Shown piece after piece: positions 7,149 to 14,694 of a DNA stretch of 19,908 bases. The notes under the pieces are model-generated. The model had not been told where the DNA came from. It searched no databases and was given only the letters and a program-made list of their open reading frames with translations. Both the position numbers and the translations under genes were made by a program. Source of the DNA: Deltaproteobacteria bacterium (GTDB taxonomy: Bacteria; Desulfobacterota; Desulfarculia; Adiutricales; Adiutricaceae); contig JAITQT010000076.1 in assembly GCA_031288745.1 (NCBI GenBank), forward strand, positions 1 through 19,908, given 5' to 3'. Numbering within the stretch: the stretch's first letter is position 1; each line of letters starts with the position of its first letter.

Positions 7149-8597
7149 ATGGCAGAAAAAAAAGGCACCCCGGTCAAGGCCGAGGGCGGGTCTTATTTAT
7201 TGAAACTAGACTATAACAACTTGACCGCCCAAGCCGTTGGCCCGGAGAACGGATTGAGCGGCGAGGATTTGGAGGACTTAAAAAAACCTTTGCTTGCGGC
7301 TCGCAAGTATTTCGACTCTCAAAGAAAAAACGGGGCTTTTCCCTTCGCCGATCTACCCTACGACACCGAACTAGTTAAGAAATGCAAAGCCTTAGCTTTA
7401 GAGGCTAAAAAGACGGTCCAAACCACAGTGGTTTTAGGTATTGGCGGCAGCGCCTTAGGGGCTAAGGCTATCTATAGGGCCTTAAAGAGTCCAGAAAAAC
7501 TATCCCCTTCGACCTCAAAATCTTCAGCCTCTAAGCTTTTGGTGGCAGATAATATTGATCCTGACGGTTTTAACGAACTTTTAGATCAACTCGATCTCTC
7601 TAAAACCTTTATTAACGTTATCTCTAAAAGCGGGACCACCGCTGAGACTATGAGTCAGTTTATGGTCGTCTACGATAGGCTCCAAAGGAGCTTGGGCCGC
7701 TCTTGGGTTAAGGAGCATATCTTAATTACCACCGACGCTAAAACCGGGGTCTTAAGAAAGATTGTGGATCAAGATGGACTAAACTCTCTAGAGGTCCCCT
7801 CAGGGGTGGGCGGGCGCTATTCGGTGCTCTCGGCCGTGGGCCTGGCTCCTCTGGCTATGGTAGGAGTCGATATCGTAAAGCTTTTGGCTGGAGCTAGAGA
7901 GGCTCAGCAAGATTTTGATCGAAAACCCTTATCAGCCAATAAGGCTTTACTATTTGCGGGCTTAAACTATCTTATGACCACTATTAAGGGCCGCTCTGTT
8001 TTAGTCATGATGCCCTACTCCGACGCCTTGGCCGAAACGGCCGATTGGTTTGGTCAATTGTGGAACGAGAGCTTAGGTAAAGCGGCTAAAATCAACGGGT
8101 CCCAAAACCTTACGGGGCAGACCGCCGTTAAGGCCTTGGGGGTCACCGACCAGCACTCCCAGCTTCAAACATATATGGAAGGGCCTAATGATAAGACAGT
8201 GTGCTTTTTAGCCCTCGAAAAGTTTCGCTCTAAAACCCCCATCCCCAAGATTTTTAAAGAGTTCCCAGAACTCAGCTATTTAGGCGGGGCCGAGTTAGGT
8301 CAGCTCTTAAAGTTTGAACTCATGGGCACGGCCAGGGCGTTAGCTGAAAACTCACGACCCAATTTTACTTTAACCATCCCTGCGGCCGAAGCTAGCGCTT
8401 TGGGTTATTTAATTCAAACTCTTATGCTCTCAACCGTTATTAGCGGTAAATTATATGATATCGATCCCCTCGATCAGCCTGGGGTCGAACTAGGTAAGAA
8501 GTTTACCTACGGGCTTATGGGTCGCCAGGGTTTTGAGGATTTTAAAGAGCGCTACCGGCAAGGGTTGGCCGAAAACCCAAAATTTAGGGTTAAGTGA
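7149..8597 (+). CDS. pgi: glucose-6-phosphate isomerase
   Basis: This cytoplasmic enzyme interconverts glucose 6-phosphate and fructose 6-phosphate in glycolysis and gluconeogenesis. The 482-aa product has both sugar-isomerase (SIS) lobes. Visible motifs in order are VLGIGGSALGAKA near residues 95-105, the phosphate-binding SKSGTT at 159-164, the GVGGRYSVLSAVGL signature, Glu307 in WNESLGK (proposed catalytic base), His336 in GVTDQHSQ, and Lys450 in QPGVELGK. All key residues expected for the family are present. GAGGTAGTC precedes the ATG. It is the first gene of a tight operon: the next start is 9 bases after its stop. Confidence 0.97.
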   Translation: MAEKKGTPVKAEGGSYLLKLDYNNLTAQAVGPENGLSGEDLEDLKKPLLAARKYFDSQRKNGAFPFADLPYDTELVKKCKALALEAKKTVQTTVVLGIGGSALGAKAIYRALKSPEKLSPSTSKSSASKLLVADNIDPDGFNELLDQLDLSKTFINVISKSGTTAETMSQFMVVYDRLQRSLGRSWVKEHILITTDAKTGVLRKIVDQDGLNSLEVPSGVGGRYSVLSAVGLAPLAMVGVDIVKLLAGAREAQQDFDRKPLSANKALLFAGLNYLMTTIKGRSVLVMMPYSDALAETADWFGQLWNESLGKAAKINGSQNLTGQTAVKALGVTDQHSQLQTYMEGPNDKTVCFLALEKFRSKTPIPKIFKEFPELSYLGGAELGQLLKFELMGTARALAENSRPNFTLTIPAAEASALGYLIQTLMLSTVISGKLYDIDPLDQPGVELGKKFTYGLMGRQGFEDFKERYRQGLAENPKFRVK

Positions 8598-8606
8598 CTT
8601 AAACTA

Positions 8607-10334
8607 ATGTCCACGGTTTGCTATCAATCGGTGCCCGAAGAGGAGCAACAAGAGAGTTCAAAAGAACTAACCTTACCCTTAAGCGCGCCATCTGTTTTTC
8701 TTGACAAGGGTCCTATAAAGGAGAAAAAGTCCTTAGCTGATACTTTGGAAGAAAAACCATTTAGGTTAGCTAAGTACTTTTCCTCTGTTGCCGTTATCCT
8801 CATTTTCGCCACCTGTTTGATCTTGGCCGGTTTAATGAGTAATCGGGCCGAGCGGATTATCTATGAAAGGGTGGTTGAGGATACCATTATGATTATGGAC
8901 AACCTTAACTATCAAATGTTTAATAACTTTCTCATGCCCATTTATCGAGAAAGGGGAGAAGCAAGATTAAGCCAGCCAGAGCCCTACACTTTTTTAAATG
9001 CCGTCATTCAAAGCACTATCCACGGCTTTGATATTAGCCGAGTCTGCTTGTACGACGCTAAATTCGGCATGATGGTCTATTCCTCCGACTCGGCTAGCCC
9101 CGTGGTCGTCTACGAGGTTAATCCCGAGACCGGTCAGTCGACGCCCAAAGGAGAGTTAGCTAGTCCTATGACCTCTTATTTGGAGGCCATCAGGCTAGCT
9201 TATTTACCAACCGCCCCTAGCGGTCTAGATCAAGAAAAGACCCCGGATCGCTGGCAATCGCCCGGAAGCCCAGGCCGGGCCGCTTATTTGCAGTACCTTA
9301 AAACCCGCACAGTCATAGTTAAGGAAGACGGAGGCTTTTGGCTCTTTGGTTTTTTTCCGCGGGGTAACTTTTCTATTAGGCTCTTTAAGGCCATGGAGGA
9401 CTACTTTACTCGAGAGGTCTCCGGGGTCTTAGAGCTGAGGCGCGATTTAACTACCGAGTATCGGCAGATAGCTTCTACCCAGTACATGGCTTTAGCCGTG
9501 GCTATCTCCACCTCTCTTTTTCTAAGCTTAGTTTTATGGATGGTAGTGGCTAGAGGTGAGAGCATTATTAACATGAAAAACGCCGAGAAGGCCGCTTTGG
9601 GCGAAAGGCTCCACCAGGCCGAGAGGTTAGTTAACTTAGGACAAATGGTCTCTACCGTAAGCCATGAGATTAGAAACCCTTTAGGTATTATCCGTTCTAC
9701 GGCTGATTTTTTAGCCTCAAATCTAAAGCAGTCGCCTTCTCAAAATAAGTTAGCCTCAGCCATTGTCGACGAAAGCGATAGGCTTTGGCGAATACTAACC
9801 GACTTTTTAGATTTCGCGAGACCTCAAGACCCTAAATTAGCCCCGGTGGTGATCGAAGATATCTTGGAAGAGATATTGGTCCTTTTAGAAGCTGAGATGA
9901 ACAAATCTGGCGTCGAGCTAGAAATCGCTACCCGCGAAGACCCAGGTCCAATATTAGCCGATGGGCCCATGCTCCACCGAGCCTTTTTAAACCTTTTGGT
10001 TAACGCTATCCAGGCCATGCCCGACGGAGGCTTACTAGTAGTCAAAACCGAGCTAGAAATGGAAGGCGAACCGGAGGCGCGGCTTTTAATCTATATTATT
10101 GATACTGGTCCGGGCATCTCGCCGGATGCGGCCGACCACCTCTTTAGGCCCTTTCACACCACCAAAACTAAGGGCACGGGCCTAGGGCTAGTGTTAGTTA
10201 GAAACGTAATAGAAAGTCACTTTGGTAAATTAGAGCTTATAAACCGGAGTGGCTCTCAAGGCGAGCGTGGCCTTATGGTAAAGGTAAGTCTGCCGGTAAG
10301 GTTAGAAGAGGGAGAGAGCGGAAGGGATGGCTGA
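8607..10334 (+). CDS. membrane sensor histidine kinase
   Basis: This is the sensor of a two-component system in the inner membrane. The 575-aa product starts with about 55 cytoplasmic residues and then has a first membrane helix (about 57-77). A periplasmic sensing region of roughly 210 residues, with no recognised ligand motif, is followed by a second helix (about 293-315). The HisKA domain has the phospho-acceptor His353 in SHEIRNPLG. The ATPase domain shows the N box with Asn466 (LLVNAIQAMPDGG), the G1 box DTGPGIS at 499-505, and the F and G2 boxes FRPFHTTKTKGTGLGL, ending near 528. The layout matches the ZraS/HydH type that partners NtrC-class regulators. It follows pgi by 9 bases and overlaps the regulator gene by 8. 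Confidence 0.95.
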   Translation: MSTVCYQSVPEEEQQESSKELTLPLSAPSVFLDKGPIKEKKSLADTLEEKPFRLAKYFSSVAVILIFATCLILAGLMSNRAERIIYERVVEDTIMIMDNLNYQMFNNFLMPIYRERGEARLSQPEPYTFLNAVIQSTIHGFDISRVCLYDAKFGMMVYSSDSASPVVVYEVNPETGQSTPKGELASPMTSYLEAIRLAYLPTAPSGLDQEKTPDRWQSPGSPGRAAYLQYLKTRTVIVKEDGGFWLFGFFPRGNFSIRLFKAMEDYFTREVSGVLELRRDLTTEYRQIASTQYMALAVAISTSLFLSLVLWMVVARGESIINMKNAEKAALGERLHQAERLVNLGQMVSTVSHEIRNPLGIIRSTADFLASNLKQSPSQNKLASAIVDESDRLWRILTDFLDFARPQDPKLAPVVIEDILEEILVLLEAEMNKSGVELEIATREDPGPILADGPMLHRAFLNLLVNAIQAMPDGGLLVVKTELEMEGEPEARLLIYIIDTGPGISPDAADHLFRPFHTTKTKGTGLGLVLVRNVIESHFGKLELINRSGSQGERGLMVKVSLPVRLEEGESGRDG

Positions 10335-12063
10335 AAAGGTCTTAGTGGTTGACGATGAGCCCAATTACAGGCTCATTATCGGTCAAGTGCTTGAATCGGA
10401 GGGTTACGAGGTCTTAGAGAGTTCTAGCGGCCGAGAGGCCTTCGAGCTTTTTAGAGAGCGCTTAGACGTAGATTTGGTGCTCACCGATATTACCATGCCC
10501 GACGGCGACGGTTTGGAGCTATTGAGCAAAGTTAAGGCTGAGCGCTCGGAAGTGCCAGTGGTTATGCTGACGGCCAATATAGATGTGCGCTTGGCGGTAG
10601 AGGCGACTAAGAAAGGGGCCTTTGATTATCTAACTAAACCCTACGATAACGAAGAGTTAGTTAGATGCGTTAAAAAGGCCTTAGAGGTCTCAAGTTTAAG
10701 TCGGCAAAATAAGGAGCTTAAGGCGGCTTTAACCCAGCGACACAGCTTTGGGAGTTTGATTGGTAAATCTAAACCAATGCTCGAACTCTATCAGCTCTTA
10801 GAAAAAGTGTCCCCCACCAAAGCCAACGTCCTGATCACCGGGGAGAGCGGCACGGGTAAGGAGCTAGTGGCTAGAGCCATCCATTACAATAGCCCCAGGG
10901 CCGATAAAAGTTTTGTGGCCGTTAACTGCTCGGCCCTCTCGGAGAGTTTATTGGCTAGCGAACTCTTTGGCTATGAAAAGGGGGCTTACACCGGGGCAGG
11001 CTCGGGCCGTGCTGGGCGTTTTGAACTGGCCCACAATGGCACTCTCTTTCTCGACGAAGTGGGTGAGATGGGGCACAGCGTTCAGGTGACGCTTTTAAGA
11101 GTGCTTCAAGAAAGGACCATAGAGAGAGTGGGGGGCGGAGGTAAGCTCATAGAGGTAGACGCTAGGTTAATTACGGCCACTAACCGAGATCTTAAAAGCG
11201 AGGCCCAGGCCGGAAGGTTTAGGGAAGATCTGTATTTTAGGTTAAACGTGGTCCATTTAAGGCTGCCCTCTCTTAGAGAGCGCTTAGATGATTTACCTAT
11301 TTTAATAGAACTTTTTATTGATAAATACGCTCAAGAACGACCAGCTAGGCCTAGGTTTAACTCCGAGGCTATGAGGCAAATGTATTCTTATCGCTGGCCA
11401 GGCAACGTTAGGGAATTAGAAAACGTGGTCGAGCGCTGTTTGGTCTTGGCCCCGGCCGACGAGATAACTCCCCGCGATCTACCAGAGGAGTTCAGAAGCA
11501 TCGCCGCTGAGGGAGAGAGCGTAAAGACGACTAGTTTGCTCCCAAGAGAAATAGCCAAACAAGAAAATTTGGCCTCTAGTTTGGTTGGCCCTGAGGAAAG
11601 AAAAGAAGAGAGAGGCTCGTTAGAGAGCCTGAGAGCAAACTTAAGTGCGGAGGGGGAGTGGTTAGAGAAGATCATAGCTTTAATTGACAAAAACACGCCT
11701 CTCTCCGAGGTCTTAGACAGCTTTGAGGAGGCTTTATTACGTAAAGCCATGAAGCTAGGTAACGGCGTGCAGAGTAGGGCGGCCGATATTTTAGGCCTAA
11801 GGCGCAACGTCTTTAAATATAAATGGGATAAACGGTTAGAGACTGAACCCTCGGCCCTTTCGGAAAAATATGGGCCCGCCGTCCCGGAGGGCGGTGACTT
11901 AGCTCTTATTTTAAACCGGCTAGAAGAAGAGCTGCTGCGCCGGGCCTTAAAACTCGCCGGAGGTTCGGCCTCAGGCGCGGCTGCGCTTCTAGGGGTCAAA
12001 AAAAATCTCATGCCCTATAAGCTAAAAAAATATCCGACCCTTTTAAAGCTAGAAGAGGAATAA
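10327..12063 (+). CDS. sigma-54-dependent response regulator with two C-terminal Fis-type HTH modules
   Basis: This NtrC-class activator of sigma-54 promoters has 578 aa. The receiver domain is at 1-120, with acidic pocket Asp9-Asp10, phosphorylation site Asp54, Thr82 and Lys104. The AAA+ domain spans about 140-370, with Walker A GESGTGKE (Lys178), the sigma-54 contact loop GAYTGA at 219-224 (Tyr in place of the usual Phe), Walker B LFLDEVG (Asp243, Glu244), and the closing WPGNVREL at 357-364. A linker of about 80 residues leads to a first Fis-type helix-turn-helix (about 459-500) and then a second similar module (about 528-569). The typical family member is about 460 aa with one such module. 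GGAAGGG precedes the ATG. MITE copy 5 begins 28 bases after the stop. Confidence 0.95.
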   Translation: MAEKVLVVDDEPNYRLIIGQVLESEGYEVLESSSGREAFELFRERLDVDLVLTDITMPDGDGLELLSKVKAERSEVPVVMLTANIDVRLAVEATKKGAFDYLTKPYDNEELVRCVKKALEVSSLSRQNKELKAALTQRHSFGSLIGKSKPMLELYQLLEKVSPTKANVLITGESGTGKELVARAIHYNSPRADKSFVAVNCSALSESLLASELFGYEKGAYTGAGSGRAGRFELAHNGTLFLDEVGEMGHSVQVTLLRVLQERTIERVGGGGKLIEVDARLITATNRDLKSEAQAGRFREDLYFRLNVVHLRLPSLRERLDDLPILIELFIDKYAQERPARPRFNSEAMRQMYSYRWPGNVRELENVVERCLVLAPADEITPRDLPEEFRSIAAEGESVKTTSLLPREIAKQENLASSLVGPEERKEERGSLESLRANLSAEGEWLEKIIALIDKNTPLSEVLDSFEEALLRKAMKLGNGVQSRAADILGLRRNVFKYKWDKRLETEPSALSEKYGPAVPEGGDLALILNRLEEELLRRALKLAGGSASGAAALLGVKKNLMPYKLKKYPTLLKLEEE

Positions 12064-12091
12064 TGCGGCAAATTAAGCCATATCTCCTCTG

Positions 12092-12340
12092 GTGTCCGTT
12101 CACCAATGTGAATAAGGGCCCGTTCACAAGAGAGAACGTTGCGGTACCAAGCCTATTGAAAGGGACGACACATCCCGCAGCAATGTAGCCCAATATAGGA
12201 GTTTAGTAATTTTAACATTAATCAAAGTTAAAATATATGGGTTAAAATATATGGTTGGAGCACTGAGCTAAGTAGAAACCTCAAAAGAACTGTCGCTACC
12301 AGCCGTAACGTGGGGAAAAAAAGAATTGGTGAACGGTTAC
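12092..12340 (+). mobile_element. IS66-type MITE, copy 5 (249 bp)
   Basis: This copy has the best-matched ends: GTGTCCGTTCACCAAT at the left against GTAACCGTTCACCAAT from the right, 14 of 16. The target duplication is CTCCTCTG (12084-12091) against CTCCTTTG (12341-12348), 7 of 8. Internal changes are a 14-bp tandem duplication of GTTAAAATATATGG (12227-12254) and a deletion of about 47 bp before GTCGCTACC. It lies directly behind the response-regulator gene, where no other terminator is visible, so its hairpins may serve as the transcript end. Confidence 0.9.
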
Positions 12341-12348
12341 CTCCTTTG

Positions 12349-12567
12349 TAACCACTACTAGCGGATAGTGATAAAGATTTTTTGTTCAATAAACTATTGA
12401 TCTGATTAAGTGTGAGTTCACAAGCCTTCTTGGTCGTTAAAGTTTGGTCGGCACCTCAACTATCTTTAAATATAGATTTATGTTTGAATGACCAAGATCT
12501 TATAGGGAGCTATATTGTTGCGGAGCGCGCCTTTCCTAACAATCAATAGATCCAGAGCGCTCCAATT
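12349..12567. other. spacer with inverted repeats, no gene
   Basis: TCTTGGTC at 12428-12435 is inverted as GACCAAGA at 12490-12497. GGAGCGC at 12522-12528 is inverted as GCGCTCC at 12557-12563. The second pair lies just beyond the stop of the minus-strand nuclease fragment and could end its transcript, although no T-run follows. A 14-base stretch at 12410-12423 resembles the left MITE end (13 of 14). Confidence 0.4.
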
Positions 12568-13137
12568 TTAATCCTGCACTATAACGACAGCCACCTGGGT
12601 TCGTCCGCCGAATATTAGAGCAACCTTATAGATTTTATTATTGCCTCCCTGAAATTTATTTACGTATTTTTTTAAATCTATCTGAGCCATAGCCTCCCCA
12701 GCCGCTTTAACCATCTTGGCTTTGAGCCTAGCTAGTTCGTGCGAAATTTGTTTTAAAATTACCTTACTAGGCTTATTCGATTGATGGAACTTTGCCTTAT
12801 TTTCATCGTCGTCGGAGGCTTTAACATATTTTATCTCGACTACGTAATCGTCTCCAGCCGAAGATATAAAATGTAAATCGTATCTACCGTCACCAACCGG
12901 GCCTTGGGAATCGTAAGCGTGGCCGCTTAGCTCCAAAACAAATTGAAAAACCGTTTGATAGTAAGCTTCATAAGGCAAATGCAAATAATAATTTACGTCG
13001 CTCAATATACTCTCCATGGCCTTTTGGAATTCGAGCGCGTTACCATCAGTTAAAAATTTTAAGGCCGCCTTGGCTTGCCGCCTCTTAAGTATTGTCTTCT
13101 CAAAAGGATCATTAAGGTCAAAGATAACGTTAGCCAT
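12568..13137 (-). pseudogene. C-terminal PD-(D/E)XK nuclease fragment of a broken AAA-ATPase-like/DUF1703 gene
   Basis: This 189-codon frame is the C-terminal part of the family that joins an AAA-ATPase-like domain to a PDDEXK_9 nuclease domain. The family-type lead-in NVIFDLNDPFEKTILKRR is followed by PYEAYYQTVFQFVLELSGH. The nuclease core is Asp87 in GRYDLHF and Glu101-x-Lys103 in VVEIKYVK, so the active-site residues are intact. The first Met is probably an internal residue of the ancestral protein rather than a true start: no ribosome-binding site is evident, and the frame is closed by a stop a few codons upstream. It overlaps the N-terminal fragment by 79 bases in a different frame. It might still be expressed as a free nuclease domain, but decay is more likely. 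Confidence 0.8.
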
Positions 13138-13760
13138 TTGAAAACGTTTCTGACCGCTGTGGCCCTATTATTGTTATTAATTTGGGCTAGAATAGGGGAG
13201 TCGTACTCGTCTATGAGTATGGCTACTTTACGAGAGTATTTAGAATAAATGCGGTCTATCAACTCATCGAACATTCTGGCCGAACTATCTTCTTTTAGGG
13301 TCAGATTTTCAGCTCTGGAAGCCTTGTTTAATATACTGCGCAATTCTAGGTTTACGGCTATTGTGATTTTAGCCTGCTCTATTTTTTGTTCTTTAGTCAG
13401 TTCTAATGGGTCGTCGTCTTTAAATTGGTCTGGATCAATATTAATCTCTAAATATCTTTCCGTGGCTACTGAGGACAAACTTAGATGAATAACGGGATTA
13501 GGAGTAAAATCGTAGTCGGTGTGGTCGTGGAGCCAAAGCCCCTCGAAGAGCTTTTTATTATCATTGCCACCCCTTAGCAGCGCCTTAAGAGTGCTAACCA
13601 ATAGGGATTTACCAAACCTACGGGGCCGAGAAAGAAAAAAAGGTCTTCTTACCTTAATCAGCTTATAGATAAGTTCGGTTTTATCGGCGTATAATAATCC
13701 CTCGCGGCGGATTTCCTGAAAATCGGCGATACCGAGGGGAATTCGGTCAAAATCGTTCAT
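13059..13760 (-). pseudogene. N-terminal AAA-ATPase-like fragment of the same broken gene
   Basis: The 233-codon frame opens with the family hallmark IPLGIADFQEIRREGLLYADKTELIYKL. It has a Walker A variant RPRRFGKS (Lys51, Ser52) and Walker B LIDEYDSPIL (Asp184, Glu185). Homology appears to stop at NVFK (about residue 208). The last 25 residues are a read-through of the nuclease-encoding DNA in the wrong frame. Intact members continue for roughly 170-200 more residues before the nuclease domain, so a central block is missing and the reading frame is shifted. Proteins of this family are often multicopy in host-associated bacteria; their biological role is not established. Confidence 0.8.
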
Positions 13761-14650
13761 GCATAGAAGCCTTATAAGCGTTGCGACCGAACAATAAGGA
13801 GTTAAAAAGGAGTAAAATAGGCCGCGTTACAGATTTATACCAGCGAAAGAAATGATTTTCCAATTTTGGTCGGTTGGCTTAAGTAAGCCAGCGAGGCACC
13901 CTGGCCAAGGTTTTCGTTCTTGGGTATCAATAAAATAAGACACTATCCCTATCGCCATTATACCTTACAACAAATGTTACCGCCTAGAGTTAATCAAGAG
14001 AGTGCGACCTACGGGCGTGGGGGCATAATTTTCCTTTTTGGCGTTATTGGTTTACTACGCGGCTCGATAATCCTTCTTTAGCCTAAATATTATGGCGAAG
14101 GCAGCGTGTATTTTCTAACAATTTATAACTATCTCTAATATACAGGCGGATCGGCTGGTCCAACTAACATTTCGAAGTGTCAGCCTACTCAGCCTTCACT
14201 ACGCATTGTAACCCGCGTCATTAGAGGAGTACCTTAAACTGGACTTTAAACTAAGGGCTCAGGCTATGTTGTTACCCTCATGGCCTCTAGGGTTGTTAAC
14301 GGCCGGGACATTAAGAGTTGCCGGGGAAGCGTTTCAGCTTCCTTAGGTAAATGCGCCTTTCCACTGCGCTCAATAAATATATTAATGTTGACAACTTAAA
14401 AATCTCATCTGGCGAAGACTTTGTAAAGAAATTTTTTGGCTGGGCATCGTTGAAGTGGTCAACTGGCTTTGAAACCGTCATTACTCTAAAGTCTAGCCTT
14501 AATAAACATGGCCGAGATTAGAGTTGTCGCTTTAGCAGGGGTGAGTCTGGATAGAGAATGGGCCGTAGAATAAAAGAAGAAATGAGTTAGTGGCCGAGAT
14601 AATGGCTTAAAACAATAAAGACGCTGACATTTATCGGCCCTTAACCAATG
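13761..14650. other. 890-bp spacer with no recognised gene
   Basis: Stops interrupt all frames and no tRNA, rRNA or known regulatory RNA was recognised. Small hairpins occur: TGGCTT/AAGCCA near 13881-13896 and GGAAGC-GTTTCA-GCTTCC at 14325-14342. No MITE copy is present. It may be decayed coding DNA, but no protein homology could be seen by eye. Confidence 0.5.
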
Positions 14651-14679
14651 AAAAGGCCTAGTCAAATGCTTTAGGCTTT
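14651..14679 (-). terminator. probable terminator of the algIJ cluster
   Basis: On the minus strand AAAGCCTA pairs with TAGGC(C)TTT (one bulged base) across an 11-nt loop, followed by TTTTCATT. It sits about 15-45 bases beyond the stop of the last gene of the cluster. Confidence 0.5.
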
Positions 14680-14694
14680 ATCAAAATAAAAATG

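Noticed and set aside
11388..12011. 207-codon open frame on the minus strand
   Set aside because: It lies entirely antisense to the 3' half of the response-regulator gene. Its composition (Ser, Arg and Lys-rich, no domains) is that of a shadow frame.
12335..12352. GGTTAC-CTCCTTT-GTAACC as head-to-head MITE ends
   Set aside because: Similarity to the MITE end stops after GTAACC. The downstream bases do not continue into the element.
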